DNA from: Ancrocorticia sp047602305
GTDB taxonomy: Bacteria; Actinomycetota; Actinomycetes; Actinomycetales; Actinomycetaceae
Assembly (NCBI GenBank): GCA_047602305.1
Contig: JASGHO010000001.1
Span: 3,782,001-3,846,000 of the forward strand
DNA length: 64,000 nt
Reading direction: 5' to 3'
How positions within the stretch are numbered: position 1 is the first letter of the stretch; every line of letters starts with the position of its first letter. Below are positions 35,013-43,805 of this stretch, in pieces. A model generated the notes under the pieces. It was not told the DNA's origin and made no database searches. It saw only the letters and a list, made by a program, of their open reading frames with translations. A program made the position numbers and the translations under genes.

Positions 35013-37907
35013 ATGGCTGATCAGGCCACGACGTCGGAGCGCCCTGAGCGCTCTGGCACAAATACTGAAGTGAACACCCGGGAAACCGCAGCGGAAGCGC
35101 CTGCGAAGAAGACAACTCGGACCCGACGGAAAAAGGCGACGGCGCCCGCGGCCCCAGAAGTTTCCGGAGCGATTGCAGCTTCCTTGGCGGCTCTGGAGGC
35201 ACAGGCACCCAAGCGTGCGGAGGCTCGCAAGAGTTCGGCCCCCGATGGTGACGTGATTGACGGCCTCATGCAGGCCATTTCGACGAAAGAAGCTGAACAC
35301 GTGGCCACCAAGCAGGAGGCCAAGGGGAAGAGGAAGTCGAAGAAGACTGACTCGGCGGATGCGGAAGGTGCGGCATCTGCCGGCAAAGAGCCCTCCCGCA
35401 AGAAGGCCTCTGACAAGAAACCAGTGGCGAAGAAGGCTGCCGCTAAGGAGAAGCCTGCCAAGGAGGCCGGTAGCGAGGTCATTTCGACCATGTCGGCGTT
35501 CTCCTCCGCGGAGGAGGAAGCGACGCCAGCCCCGTTCGCTCCTGCCATGACTGCGCTGCTGTTCCAGGAGCCGGATGTTGCTCGCGCACGCCCGCGCCGC
35601 CGCAAGGTCGAGCCGCCTGTTGAAGTGGTCGAGCCCGTCGAAGAAGAAGTCAGGGAGCAGGAAGAGCCTGCTGCCGTGGAGCCGGAGGAGAACTCTGTTC
35701 CGGAGACCTCGCGCCGCAAGCGGGGCTCGCGTGGCCGCCGCAAGGCTTCGGAGACCACGGCCTCTGCTGCCACCCCCGAAGAAGTTGAAACCGAGTCCGA
35801 GCCGGACAAGGCCGCTCCGGAAGCGGAGGCGGGCGAGGTGACAACACGTCGTCGTCGCCGCCGCCGTAGCTCCGGAGCCGGAACCGAGGCGAGTGACGAG
35901 GTCACCGCACCCAAGGGCTCCACTCGACTGGAGGCCAAGCGTCAGCGCCGCAAGGAAGGGCGTGAGGCTGGCCGTCGTCGTCATACGGTCACCGAGTCCG
36001 AATACTTGGCGCGCCGCGAATCGGTCAAGCGTGACATGCTGGTGCGTGAGCAGGACGGTCTCAATCAGATCGCGGTGCTGGAGGATGATGTCCTCGTCGA
36101 GCATTACGTGGCGCGCCACACCCAGGTGTCGATGGTGGGCAACGTCTACCTCGGCCGGGTGCAGAACGTGCTGCCCTCGATGGAAGCGGCCTTCGTGGAT
36201 ATCGGCAAGGGTCGCAACGCCGTGCTGTACGCGGGTGAAGTGAACTGGGAGGCGGCCGGCCTGGAAGGCAAGCCGCGTCGTATCGAACAGGCCCTCAAAT
36301 CCGGCGATACCGTCCTGGTCCAGGTGACCAAGGATCCCATCGGGCACAAGGGTGCACGCCTCACCGCACAGATCACTCTCGCGGGCCGTCACCTCGTCCT
36401 GGTCCCGTCGGGCGCCATGACGGGAATCTCGCGCAAGCTTCCGGAGAAGGAGCGCCAGCGCCTGAAGAAGCTGCTGCGCGAAATCGTTCCCTCCGAGCAC
36501 GGCGTCATCGTACGTACCGCTGCCGAAGGCGCGAGCGAGGAACAGCTGCGTGCGGACGTCGAACGTTTGACGAAGGCCTGGGATGACATCCAGGAGAAGT
36601 CGAAGGCGTTCAAGTCCGCTCCCACCCTCCTCAAGGGAGAGCCGGAACTGGCGCTGCGCGTGGTTCGTGACATCTTCAACGAGGACTTCGCCACCCTCAA
36701 GGTGCAGGGCAACGGAGCATGGCAGACGCTCTCCGAGTACGTCGGTGAACTCTCTCCGGAACTGTCCGCGCGCCTGTCGCATTGGACCTCGGACAAGGAC
36801 ATCTTCGCCGAGCATCGCGTGGACGAGCAGCTCGCCAAGGCCTTCGATCGCAAGGTGTGGCTGCCCTCGGGTGGCACCCTCATCGTGGATCGCACCGAAG
36901 CCATGACCGTGGTGGACGTCAACACCGGCAAGTTCACCGGTTCCGGCGGAACGCTCGAAGAGACCGTGACGCGCAACAACCTGGAGGCCGCCGAAGAGAT
37001 CGTGCGCCAGCTGCGGTTGCGGGATATCGGCGGAATCATCGTCGTCGACTTTATTGACATGGTGCTCGAATCAAACCGCGATCTGGTGCTTAGGCGCCTC
37101 ATCGAATGCCTGGGCCGTGATCGTACACGCCATCAGGTGGCGGAAGTGACCTCGCTCGGTCTGGTTCAGATGACCCGCAAGCGCGTGGGTCAGGGACTCG
37201 TCGAAGCCTTCAGTACTCCCTGCGAGGAGTGCGAGGGCAAGGGCTACATGCTTCACACCCATCCGGTTGAGCGTAGCGACGGCGGCGATAACCAGCAGCG
37301 CCGTGGCAAGAAGAACACCAAGCCTTCCTACACCGCGCCCGAACCAGCCCCGGCTCCCGTTCCCGAGGCCGAAGCCAAGCGCGACGGCGTCAAGGCTGCC
37401 CTGAACTCCATCGCCGCTGCCGCCGGAAAGGCGCATGAAGCAGGCGAATCCGGTGAGAACAAGGCGGGCGAGCGCCGCGGAACGCGCAATGCGCGTAAGA
37501 CGCGTGAGCGTGGCGGCCGTGGGGCTCAGGACGAAACGTCGCGCGCCAAGACAGAAGATACTGCCAAGTCCGCTGCCGGAGGGGAGTCGGAGCCAGCTCG
37601 CGACGCCGTCGTCGAGTCGGCGCCTAAGAGTTCGGCACCCAAGAGTGCGGATACCCAGGACGTGCGTCACTCCACCGAGGTGGTCAAGACCTCCTACCGC
37701 GGCAAGACCGTGGCCAAGGTGGAGTCCAAGCCCGCCGCGCTTCTCAAGGCGGCAAGCCTGCCGGTGGGCAAGGTGGATAGTGGCACCTCCGCTAGCGCAG
37801 AGGCAAGTGGAGCGGCTGAAAAGCCTGCCCGCAGGACGCGCCGCGTTGTCTCCTCCGGAACGATCACTCCCGGTTCGGGAACGATCCTCAGCTTCCCCGC
37901 GAAGTAG
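35013..37907 (+). CDS. rne: Ribonuclease E/G family endoribonuclease
   Basis: A 964-aa RNase E of actinobacterial build. Residues 1-310 are a disordered Lys/Ala/Glu- and Arg-rich extension, then an S1 domain ('NVYLGRVQNVLPSMEAAFVDIGKGRNAVLYAGEV'), 5'-sensor and RNase H regions, and the catalytic DNase-I-like part with 'TEAMTVVDVNTGKFTG' and 'GGIIVVDFIDM', which carry the Mg2+ aspartates. The Zn-link is 'CEECEGKGY'. Residues after 770 are again disordered and basic. ATG 35013 has AGGAGA 12 bases before it; GTG 35001 would have no spacing. It starts RNA decay and rRNA maturation. Confidence 0.94.
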   Translation: MADQATTSERPERSGTNTEVNTRETAAEAPAKKTTRTRRKKATAPAAPEVSGAIAASLAALEAQAPKRAEARKSSAPDGDVIDGLMQAISTKEAEHVATKQEAKGKRKSKKTDSADAEGAASAGKEPSRKKASDKKPVAKKAAAKEKPAKEAGSEVISTMSAFSSAEEEATPAPFAPAMTALLFQEPDVARARPRRRKVEPPVEVVEPVEEEVREQEEPAAVEPEENSVPETSRRKRGSRGRRKASETTASAATPEEVETESEPDKAAPEAEAGEVTTRRRRRRRSSGAGTEASDEVTAPKGSTRLEAKRQRRKEGREAGRRRHTVTESEYLARRESVKRDMLVREQDGLNQIAVLEDDVLVEHYVARHTQVSMVGNVYLGRVQNVLPSMEAAFVDIGKGRNAVLYAGEVNWEAAGLEGKPRRIEQALKSGDTVLVQVTKDPIGHKGARLTAQITLAGRHLVLVPSGAMTGISRKLPEKERQRLKKLLREIVPSEHGVIVRTAAEGASEEQLRADVERLTKAWDDIQEKSKAFKSAPTLLKGEPELALRVVRDIFNEDFATLKVQGNGAWQTLSEYVGELSPELSARLSHWTSDKDIFAEHRVDEQLAKAFDRKVWLPSGGTLIVDRTEAMTVVDVNTGKFTGSGGTLEETVTRNNLEAAEEIVRQLRLRDIGGIIVVDFIDMVLESNRDLVLRRLIECLGRDRTRHQVAEVTSLGLVQMTRKRVGQGLVEAFSTPCEECEGKGYMLHTHPVERSDGGDNQQRRGKKNTKPSYTAPEPAPAPVPEAEAKRDGVKAALNSIAAAAGKAHEAGESGENKAGERRGTRNARKTRERGGRGAQDETSRAKTEDTAKSAAGGESEPARDAVVESAPKSSAPKSADTQDVRHSTEVVKTSYRGKTVAKVESKPAALLKAASLPVGKVDSGTSASAEASGAAEKPARRTRRVVSSGTITPGSGTILSFPAK

Positions 37908-38175
37908 GAGATTGCGCCAGTTACTGGCGTGATCTTCAACGGAAGGGGAGCGCCGATGGGGTGCGGCTGAGCGGAAGCTGAGTCGTGGCCCATTGGCGCA
38001 AACCCGGCGGAAAAGTTCCGAGGTGGTGTATCCCATAGGTTATGGGGCCCAAAATGACCGCTTTGGACTTGATTCGCGAGAAGCAAAGTTAGTAACCTTT
38101 AGAGTCGGCGCGTTAATTCGTGCCCAAAAGTTAGCAATGCTCCACACCAAGTGAGAGCAGCCGTAATCAACAGAG
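37908..38175. other. Spacer between rne and rplU, with hairpins
   Basis: Two hairpins lie here: CGCCAGT/ACTGGCG (37915-37921 and 37923-37929) and CGCCGATGGG/CCCATTGGCG (37951-37960 and 37989-37998, one G-T pair). They may terminate rne or shape the rplU leader. No gene is seen. The last 100 bases probably hold the rplU promoter. Confidence 0.4.
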
Positions 38176-38493
38176 ATGAGCAAGAACGTGGTTTACGCGA
38201 TCGTCAAGGCCGGCGGCCGTCAGGAGAAGGTGTCCGTCGGGTCCGTCGTCGTCGTTGACAAGATGGAAGGACAGGCCGGCGAGACCGTCGAGCTGGAGCC
38301 CATCATGCTCGTTGACGGTGACAAGATCACCACGGCTGCCGATGGCATTTCCGCAAAGGTAACCGCTGAGATCGTGCGCGAGGACAAGGGTCCGAAGATC
38401 TCGATCGTCAAGTACAAGAACAAGACTGGCTACCGCAAGCGTCAGGGTCACCGCCAGAAGCTGACCCGCCTCAAGGTCACCGGCATTCAGTGA
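38176..38493 (+). CDS. rplU: 50S ribosomal protein L21
   Basis: L21 (105 aa): 'VVYAIVKAGGRQEKVSVGSVVVVDKM' and C-terminal 'YKNKTGYRKRQGHRQKLTRLKVTGI' are diagnostic of this large-subunit protein. It heads the rplU-rpmA unit, with rpmA 59 bases downstream. Confidence 0.97.
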   Translation: MSKNVVYAIVKAGGRQEKVSVGSVVVVDKMEGQAGETVELEPIMLVDGDKITTAADGISAKVTAEIVREDKGPKISIVKYKNKTGYRKRQGHRQKLTRLKVTGIQ

Positions 38494-38552
38494 GTATTCG
38501 GGCCTAGCCCGGTTCACTCCGTCAACGATTTATCAGAGAGCAGGTCATAGAG

Positions 38553-38810
38553 ATGGCACATAAGAAAGGCGCCAGCTCCTCACGTAACGGGCGCGATTCC
38601 AATGCACAGCGTCTTGGTGTGAAGCGTTTCGGCGGCGAGTTCGTTAAGGCTGGCGAGATCATCGTCCGTCAGCGCGGCACCCACTTCCACCCCGGCGTTA
38701 ACGTCGGCCGCGGCAAGGATGACACCTTGTTCGCTCTGTCAGCTGGCAACGTCCAGTTCGGCACTCGTCGTGACCGCAAGGTCATTGACATCGTCACTGC
38801 GGAGGCCTGA
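38553..38810 (+). CDS. rpmA: 50S ribosomal protein L27
   Basis: L27 (85 aa) reaches the peptidyl-transferase centre with its N-terminus: 'MAHKKGASSSRNGRDSNAQRLGVKRFGGEFV'. The N-terminus starts directly without the cleavable extension found in Firmicutes. A strong terminator follows. Confidence 0.97.
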   Translation: MAHKKGASSSRNGRDSNAQRLGVKRFGGEFVKAGEIIVRQRGTHFHPGVNVGRGKDDTLFALSAGNVQFGTRRDRKVIDIVTAEA

Positions 38811-38834
38811 GTCTTCTCAGTTTCGTAGGTTGTG

Positions 38835-38875
38835 AAGGGGTGGAAGGCAATGCCTTCCACCCCTTTTCCTTTCCC
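38835..38875 (+). terminator. Rho-independent terminator after rpmA
   Basis: The stem AAGGGGTGGAAGGCA (38835-38849) / TGCCTTCCACCCCTT (38851-38865) is followed by TTCCTTTCCC and then more T. The tip must open to make a loop. Confidence 0.88.
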
Positions 38876-38969
38876 TTTTTCCAGGTGGTTGCTTAGGGTG
38901 ACCATCTCCGGTGGCCACTTGCCACCATCCCAACACTTCCCCAAGTCGCCCCACGGCGAGAGGAGAACC

Positions 38970-40490
38970 ATGGCCAGCTTCGTCGATCGAGTCGTCCTTC
39001 ATGTTCAGGCCGGTAACGGTGGTAACGGGTGCGCTTCGGTGCATCGCGAGAAGTTCAAGCCCCTTGGTGGGCCGGACGGCGCCAACGGCGGGCACGGCGG
39101 CGATGTCGTCATTGAAGTTGACCCGCAAGTCACCACGTTGCTCACCTATCACCATTCTCCGCACCAGCGGGCAGAGAACGGCTCCCAGGGTGCGGGCAAT
39201 TGGCGCGCTGGGAAGAATGGTGAGTCGCTGGTTCTCAAGGTTCCCTCCGGTACCGTGGTGCGTTCCACCGAGGGTGATGTTCTGGCTGACCTGGTAGGCG
39301 CCGGGGCTCGTTACATTGCCGCGCGCGGCGGTGTGGGTGGCCTCGGTAATGCTGCTCTCGCTTCTCCCAAGCGCAAGGCCCCCGGTTTCGCTCTCAAGGG
39401 CGACGAGGGCGAGGCGCGTGACGTGGTGCTTGAGCTGAAGTCCGTGGCGGATGTGGCCCTGGTGGGCTTCCCGAGCGCGGGCAAGTCCTCCCTCATTGCC
39501 GCGATGTCCGCAGCGCGCCCGAAGATCGCCGATTACCCCTTCACCACCCTTGTTCCGAATCTGGGTGTGGTGCAGGCCGGCGACGAGCGTTACACCATTG
39601 CTGACGTCCCGGGCCTTATCCCCGGAGCGTCCGAGGGCAAGGGCCTCGGCCTGGAATTCCTCCGCCATATCGAGCGCTGCGCGGTGATCGTGCATGTGCT
39701 GGATTGCGCCACGCTGGAGCCGGGCCGCGACCCGATCTCCGATTACGAGCTTATTGAGTCGGAGCTGGCGGCTTACGCCGATCAGATCCCGCCGGCGGAG
39801 GATCGCGTGCCGCTCATGGAGCGCCCGCGCCTAGCTGTCCTCAACAAGATTGACGTGCCCGAGGCTCGCGAGCTGGCAGAGTTCGTGCGCGAGGAGCTGG
39901 AGGGGCGCGGATTGCGCGTCTTCGAGATCTCCGCGGTGTCCCGTGAGGGCCTGCGGCCGCTCTCCTTTGCTTTGGCGGAGACGGTTGCCAAGGCGCGTGC
40001 GCAGGCCCCGCAGCCCGAGGAAGCTCCCCGCATCGTGCTGCGTCCGCGTGGGCGCGATGAGGCTGCGTTCACCATTTCGCGGCGCTCGCGCAGCGGCGAG
40101 GATTTCTTCCTGGTGCGCGGCGAGAAGCCCGAGCGCTGGGTGCGCCAGACGGATTTCGACAACGACGAAGCAGTGGGCTACCTAGCCGATCGCCTCAACA
40201 ACGTTGGCATCGAGAAGGAACTGCTGCGGGCTGGTGCCAAGGCTGGCGACATGGTTGTTATTGGCCCGGAGGATTCCGGCTTCATCTTCGACTGGGAGCC
40301 CACCATGCAGACGGGCGCCGAGTTGCTCGGCCCGCGCGGTACCGATCTGCGCGTGGACGAGAATGCTCGCCCGTCCCGCAAGCAGCGCCGCGACGCCTAC
40401 ATGGACCGTATGGATGCCAAGGAAGAGGCGCGTCAGGAGCTGTGGATGGAGCGCGAGGCTGGACACTGGACCGACCCCTCGGCCGAATAA
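38970..40490 (+). CDS. obgE: GTPase Obg/CgtA
   Basis: Obg (506 aa) is an essential GTPase of 50S assembly and stress control. The Obg domain comes first ('SFVDRVVLHVQAGNGGNGCASVHREKFKPLGGPDGANGGHGG', glycine-rich), then the G domain with 'VGFPSAGKSSLIAAMSAARPKIADYPFTTL' (G1/G2), 'DVPGLIPGAS' (G3) and 'LNKIDVP' (G4), then the OCT domain and an actinobacterial C-terminal extension. GAGAGGAGAA precedes ATG 38970; the frame upstream of it is non-coding terminator DNA. Confidence 0.95.
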   Translation: MASFVDRVVLHVQAGNGGNGCASVHREKFKPLGGPDGANGGHGGDVVIEVDPQVTTLLTYHHSPHQRAENGSQGAGNWRAGKNGESLVLKVPSGTVVRSTEGDVLADLVGAGARYIAARGGVGGLGNAALASPKRKAPGFALKGDEGEARDVVLELKSVADVALVGFPSAGKSSLIAAMSAARPKIADYPFTTLVPNLGVVQAGDERYTIADVPGLIPGASEGKGLGLEFLRHIERCAVIVHVLDCATLEPGRDPISDYELIESELAAYADQIPPAEDRVPLMERPRLAVLNKIDVPEARELAEFVREELEGRGLRVFEISAVSREGLRPLSFALAETVAKARAQAPQPEEAPRIVLRPRGRDEAAFTISRRSRSGEDFFLVRGEKPERWVRQTDFDNDEAVGYLADRLNNVGIEKELLRAGAKAGDMVVIGPEDSGFIFDWEPTMQTGAELLGPRGTDLRVDENARPSRKQRRDAYMDRMDAKEEARQELWMEREAGHWTDPSAE

Positions 40491-40506
40491 TGGCACCATT
40501 GTTCAT

Positions 40507-41628
40507 GTGAAGGCATCATTACTCAATCGTCATCTGCTGGGGCAGGCAAAGCGCATCGTCGTCAAGGTGGGGTCATCCTCGCTGACGCTGCCTGATGGCA
40601 ACTTGAACATGGAGCAGCTCTCTCAGCTGGCGTCCGTGTTGAGTGCCGCCCACGCCCGTGGTCAGCAGGTTGTTCTCGTTTCCTCGGGCGCCGCTGCGGC
40701 GGGTATCGCCCCGCTGGGGTTGAATGGGAAGCCGCGCGAGATGCATTTGCATCAGGCGGCGGCGATGGTGGGGCAGTCGCGGTTGATGGCGGCTTACCAG
40801 GCGGAGTTTTCGAAGGCCAATATCACCATCGGTCAGGTTCTGTTGACGGCCGAGGATGTGGTGAATCGGCGTCATTACGCGAATGCGCAGGGTGCGCTTT
40901 CGACGTTGCTGTCGTTGGGGATCATTCCGATTGTCAATGAGAACGACGCCGTCGTGACCGACGAGTTGCGTTTTGGGGACAACGACCGCCTCGCTGCCCT
41001 CACCTCGCATCTTGTGGACGCTGATGCCCTCATCCTGCTGACGGACGTGGACGGCCTCTACACCGCGCCTCCGAAGATGCCTGGGGCACGCCTCATCTCC
41101 GAGGTGAGCGCCATGGGGCAGCTGGATGGCTTGGAGATCACCAGCAGGGGTTCCAACGTGGGGACCGGCGGCATGCGCACCAAGGTGGCCGCCGCGGACC
41201 TCGCCTGCTCCGGAGGAGTATCCGTCCTCCTCACCTCCGCGGAGAACATCGGCCGCGCCCTGGACGGCGAAACTGTGGGCACCTGGTTCTATCCCACCGG
41301 CCGCCGCTCCAGCGCACGCCGCCTGTGGCTGGAACACGCGGCACAGGTTCGGGGCAAGATTATTGTCGACGACGGCGCTGCGGCCGCACTTCGCCGCCGG
41401 GGCACGTCACTTCTTCCGGTGGGCGTGATGGCTGTCGCTGGACGCTTTGCGGCGGGCGATTTGGTAGAGATTCGAGAGATGACCGGTCACGTCATTGGCC
41501 GTGGTCTGTCGGGCTTCTCCTCAGAGGACTTGGCTCGTATTGCCGTGAATCGTGAGGAGGCTCACGGCCTGCGTCCTGTGGTGCACGTCAATGATCTTGT
41601 GCGCACAAGAAGTCGCGAAACACACTGA
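40507..41628 (+). CDS. proB: Glutamate 5-kinase
   Basis: ProB (373 aa) phosphorylates glutamate, the first step of proline synthesis. 'RIVVKVGSSSLT' (ATP loop), 'VLVSSGAAAAGIAPLG', 'PIVNENDAVVTDELRFGDNDRLAALTSHLVDADALILLTDVDGLY' and 'GTGGMRTKVAAADLACSGGV' mark the kinase domain; a PUA domain follows from about residue 280. The start is GTG 40507, 17 bases after obgE. proA is 2.2 kb downstream rather than adjacent. The predicted protein has the usual length. Confidence 0.95.
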   Translation: MKASLLNRHLLGQAKRIVVKVGSSSLTLPDGNLNMEQLSQLASVLSAAHARGQQVVLVSSGAAAAGIAPLGLNGKPREMHLHQAAAMVGQSRLMAAYQAEFSKANITIGQVLLTAEDVVNRRHYANAQGALSTLLSLGIIPIVNENDAVVTDELRFGDNDRLAALTSHLVDADALILLTDVDGLYTAPPKMPGARLISEVSAMGQLDGLEITSRGSNVGTGGMRTKVAAADLACSGGVSVLLTSAENIGRALDGETVGTWFYPTGRRSSARRLWLEHAAQVRGKIIVDDGAAAALRRRGTSLLPVGVMAVAGRFAAGDLVEIREMTGHVIGRGLSGFSSEDLARIAVNREEAHGLRPVVHVNDLVRTRSRETH

Positions 41629-41638
41629 ATCGCCGATT

Positions 41639-41679
41639 GGGCACATGATACAAAAGCTGCTGCTCTTTATCATGTGCCC
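41639..41679 (+). terminator. Hairpin after proB
   Basis: The perfect 12-bp stem GGGCACATGATA (41639-41650) / TATCATGTGCCC (41668-41679) starts 11 bases after the proB stop. No T-run follows, so termination efficiency is uncertain. Confidence 0.65.
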
Positions 41680-41981
41680 GCAGTGGACGATGGGTGCTGT
41701 GAACTGTTCTTCCAGGTAACTACGGTTGCGTAACTTAGAAAAATGTCTTTGTTATGAGGTTTTGGCGGCCAATTTTTCCCGTATATCTGACACGAATCTG
41801 CTGGATACTTTGCACTACCCAAGGACGATCGACCCACTAGCACTCCAATCGTGACATCGTCCACTCTTAGCAATCTTCGTCTTGATATACGGACGGTTTA
41901 CTGCCTACTCTTGCTCCGTATCCACCAAACGGATACGCCCCGCCACCAGCGGGCTCTCCTCAACACAATGTGCTGAAAGGG
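41680..41981. promoter_or_regulatory. Leader promoter region with two short hairpins
   Basis: About 300 bases without a gene. Near its right end lie CGTATCC/GGATACG (41917-41923 and 41931-41937) and CCCGC/GCGGG (41939-41943 and 41949-41953). They could be operators or 5'-leader hairpins for the peptide ORF at 41982. Confidence 0.35.
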
Positions 41982-42083
41982 ATGAAAGCAATGGCTCAGC
42001 TTCAGACCATGGAAATCCGTGACGATTCTGCTTTCAAGTACGCCTTTCATCGTGTGGGTTTCTTCTGGCGAATGTGCAAATAA
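41982..42083 (+). CDS. Candidate 33-aa leader peptide upstream of the flavin-monooxygenase-like gene
   Basis: ATG 41982 follows GAAAGGG at 41975-41981, a good ribosome site though tightly spaced. The peptide begins MKAMAQLQTMEIRDDSAFKY and ends 'HRVGFFWRMCK', a run of single-codon or scarce residues (Trp, Met, Cys) just before the stop. The codons for G-F-F-W (42057-42068) are one arm of a hairpin whose other arm is 42096-42106. This is the layout of a ribosome-stalling attenuator. Actinobacterial sulfur genes often have small Cys-containing upstream ORFs, so sensing of a sulfur amino acid is plausible but unproven. Confidence 0.45.
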   Translation: MKAMAQLQTMEIRDDSAFKYAFHRVGFFWRMCK

Positions 42084-42145
42084 CCCCGCCATCGTCCAAA
42101 GAAACCACCAGCCAAGGCCTCGCGCTACCAGCCCACAGCGCGGCC
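42057..42145 (+). promoter_or_regulatory. Candidate attenuator hairpins between leader ORF and downstream gene
   Basis: Hairpin 1: GGTTTCTTCTGG (42057-42068) with CCAAAGAAACC (42096-42106), 11 pairs with one bulged C, spanning the leader stop codon. Hairpin 2: GGCC-t-CGCGCT (42116-42126) with AGCGCGGCC (42137-42145). A ribosome paused at the Trp/Met/Cys codons would block hairpin 1. No T-run is present, so control could be translational. Confidence 0.45.
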
Positions 42146-42182
42146 ACGGACTCAGGCACATGCCGTGAACGGATAGAAGACT

Positions 42183-43112
42183 ATGACAGTCCAGTTGCCC
42201 ACCATTGATACGTCCTCCAGTAACGATTCTCGTGAACAAGAGCGCATGACAGATGCTTTTATCGGCGTTGATCTCAGCCTGTTGGGTGCGGTATCCGCAG
42301 ATGAGTATGCGTCACTCGGACTTGATCTACCAGTCGAGTATGTTAATTTCCCCAAGCTTGCTTCCTGCGCCGGTGCCTCCTGCTCCGGCGGACTAGATTT
42401 TATTTCCCTGTCCATGGACTTCCAGACCCGTTCTGATCGAGTCAGTTCCATGGATGCTGTACGGACGATGGCGCGGATTCTCGATGCCGGCGAAGGCGGG
42501 TTCTCGGCGGAGATTCCAGGTGACAAGGAGAGCTTCGAGGAGGCCATCTCGTTGCTCGCCAAGCAGCGTGACGGTTGGGGGTGCATTGAGGTCGCCGTCG
42601 TCGACAACACCGATGTGAAGCGACTGGCCGATGCCGCAGCGCAGGCACGTGCCCGGGGTATCCAGGTCACGGTGAAGGTGCGTGTGGAGGATCTTGCCGA
42701 ACTCGATGTCGATCTTCTTGTCTCGTGGGCCGATTCGATCCGCCTCCTCACCGCTGATCCGCACAAGGCACGCGAGGTGCGTTTCGCACTGCGCTCCGCA
42801 GCCAGGAAGCAGAACCGTTCGCTGAGCGTGCTGGTGGAGATCGGCATCGTCATCTCGGGAAGTCAGCAGGCAGCCAACGAGCGAGCGCTGCTCATCGGCG
42901 CCATGCAGGGCGCCCCCGCATTTGAAGGCAAGGCCTCCGTGGTTGGTACCGTCTACGACGTTGCAGACTTGGTGGAGTCCTGGATTGGTCTGGGTGCTGC
43001 CGACGGCATCATCTTCCTCCCCGCTTCGCTACCGACGGATCTCGCATCCGTGATCCGCGGCGTCCTTCCGCTGCTGAAGGCACGAGCAACGTCGCTCGAG
43101 GTAACCAAGTAA
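42183..43112 (+). CDS. Luciferase-like (LLM) flavin monooxygenase family protein, divergent
   Basis: A 309-aa protein that I place in the LLM flavin family by its C-terminal part: 'ALLIGAMQGAPAFEGKASVVGTVYDVADLVESWIGLGAADGIIFLPASLPTDLASVIRGVLPLLKAR' matches the NtaA/SsuD-type end, where the hydrophobic strand and 'GAADGI' precede the last helices. The middle shows beta/alpha alternation ('GGLDFISLSMDFQTRSDRV...MARILDAGEGGF'). It is short and divergent, and flavin-binding residues cannot be confirmed. Related enzymes desulfonate or oxidise small carbon compounds. The leader ORF and hairpins upstream suggest controlled expression. Confidence 0.6.
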   Translation: MTVQLPTIDTSSSNDSREQERMTDAFIGVDLSLLGAVSADEYASLGLDLPVEYVNFPKLASCAGASCSGGLDFISLSMDFQTRSDRVSSMDAVRTMARILDAGEGGFSAEIPGDKESFEEAISLLAKQRDGWGCIEVAVVDNTDVKRLADAAAQARARGIQVTVKVRVEDLAELDVDLLVSWADSIRLLTADPHKAREVRFALRSAARKQNRSLSVLVEIGIVISGSQQAANERALLIGAMQGAPAFEGKASVVGTVYDVADLVESWIGLGAADGIIFLPASLPTDLASVIRGVLPLLKARATSLEVTK

Positions 43113-43133
43113 TTTACAGCCCGGCTAATGTGC

Positions 43134-43210
43134 TGCCCGGCGATAACGAGCCGGGCAATAGATAAGCAAAAGGATGTGGTCCACAGGCAAGCCTGCGGAC
43201 CACATCCTTT
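43134..43210. terminator. Two hairpins between convergent LLM and trxA genes
   Basis: TGCCCGGC/GCCGGGCA (43134-43141 and 43150-43157), then a long stem AAAGGATGTGGTCC (43169-43182) / GGACCACATCCTTT (43197-43210) with inner CAGGC/GCCTG. The second is a strong bidirectional terminator. Confidence 0.8.
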
Positions 43211-43248
43211 ACTTCTCCTTGACGGATGAGTGGGAATCGGGAGATCCC

Positions 43249-43272
43249 GCCAATAGGCCGAGGCCTATTGGC
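43249..43272 (-). terminator. Inverted repeat just after trxA
   Basis: GCCAATAGGCC (43249-43259) and GGCCTATTGGC (43262-43272) are perfect 11-bp arms only 2 bases apart, 8 bases past the trxA stop. A shorter CGGGA/TCCCG palindrome follows. This may be the trxA terminator or a protein site. Confidence 0.5.
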
Positions 43273-43280
43273 GCAACCTC

Positions 43281-43646
43281 TTACTTCCCAGCCTCCATCT
43301 CAGCAATCTTTGCACGAACGGCATCCATGTCGAGGCCGCGGATCTGGCGGATGAGATCCTCGAGAGCCGGACCGGGAAGTGCGCCAGCCTGCTCGAAGAT
43401 GCGGACGCCGTCGCGGAATGCCATGATCGTGGGGATGGCGGTGACGTTGAACCCGCCCGCGAGCTCCTGCTGATCCTCGGTGTCAATCTTGCCGAAGACG
43501 ACATCGGTGTGAGTCTCTGATGCCTTTTCGAAGACGGGAGCGAACTGGCGGCACGGACCACACCAGGAAGCCCAGAAATCAAGAAGAACGATGCCTTCCT
43601 TGACTGTGTCTTCGAAGTTCTCTGCAGTGACGGCGATGCTTGCCAT
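43281..43646 (-). CDS. trxA: Thioredoxin
   Basis: A 121-aa thioredoxin with the active site 'DFWASWCGPCRQFAPVF', the cis-Pro segment 'AIPTIMAFRDG' and 'GKIDTEDQQELAGGFNV'. ATG 43646 has GAGAGGT upstream; the frame opening at 43727 only adds non-conserved residues. A C-terminal helix of about 15 residues ('GLDMDAVRAKIAEMEAGK') extends past the minimal fold. It is a single gene, divergent from proA. Confidence 0.95.
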   Translation of the reverse strand: MASIAVTAENFEDTVKEGIVLLDFWASWCGPCRQFAPVFEKASETHTDVVFGKIDTEDQQELAGGFNVTAIPTIMAFRDGVRIFEQAGALPGPALEDLIRQIRGLDMDAVRAKIAEMEAGK

Positions 43647-43805
43647 ATCTACCTCTCGTATTCTGAGGACCCTTGTGGCCACTCCTACCTGTAGAACGAT
43701 GATGTTACCTGGGGTATTCCCGGACAATGGAATCGCACAAGAAAACTCTTGTTATCTCGGCCGCGACTTCGCCGTAAGGATGCAAAACCACGTAGGCTTA
43801 TCCCT

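Noticed and set aside
35007..36815. A 602-codon minus-strand frame over rne
   Set aside because: Antisense of the repetitive Lys/Arg-rich RNase E extension; no independent evidence.
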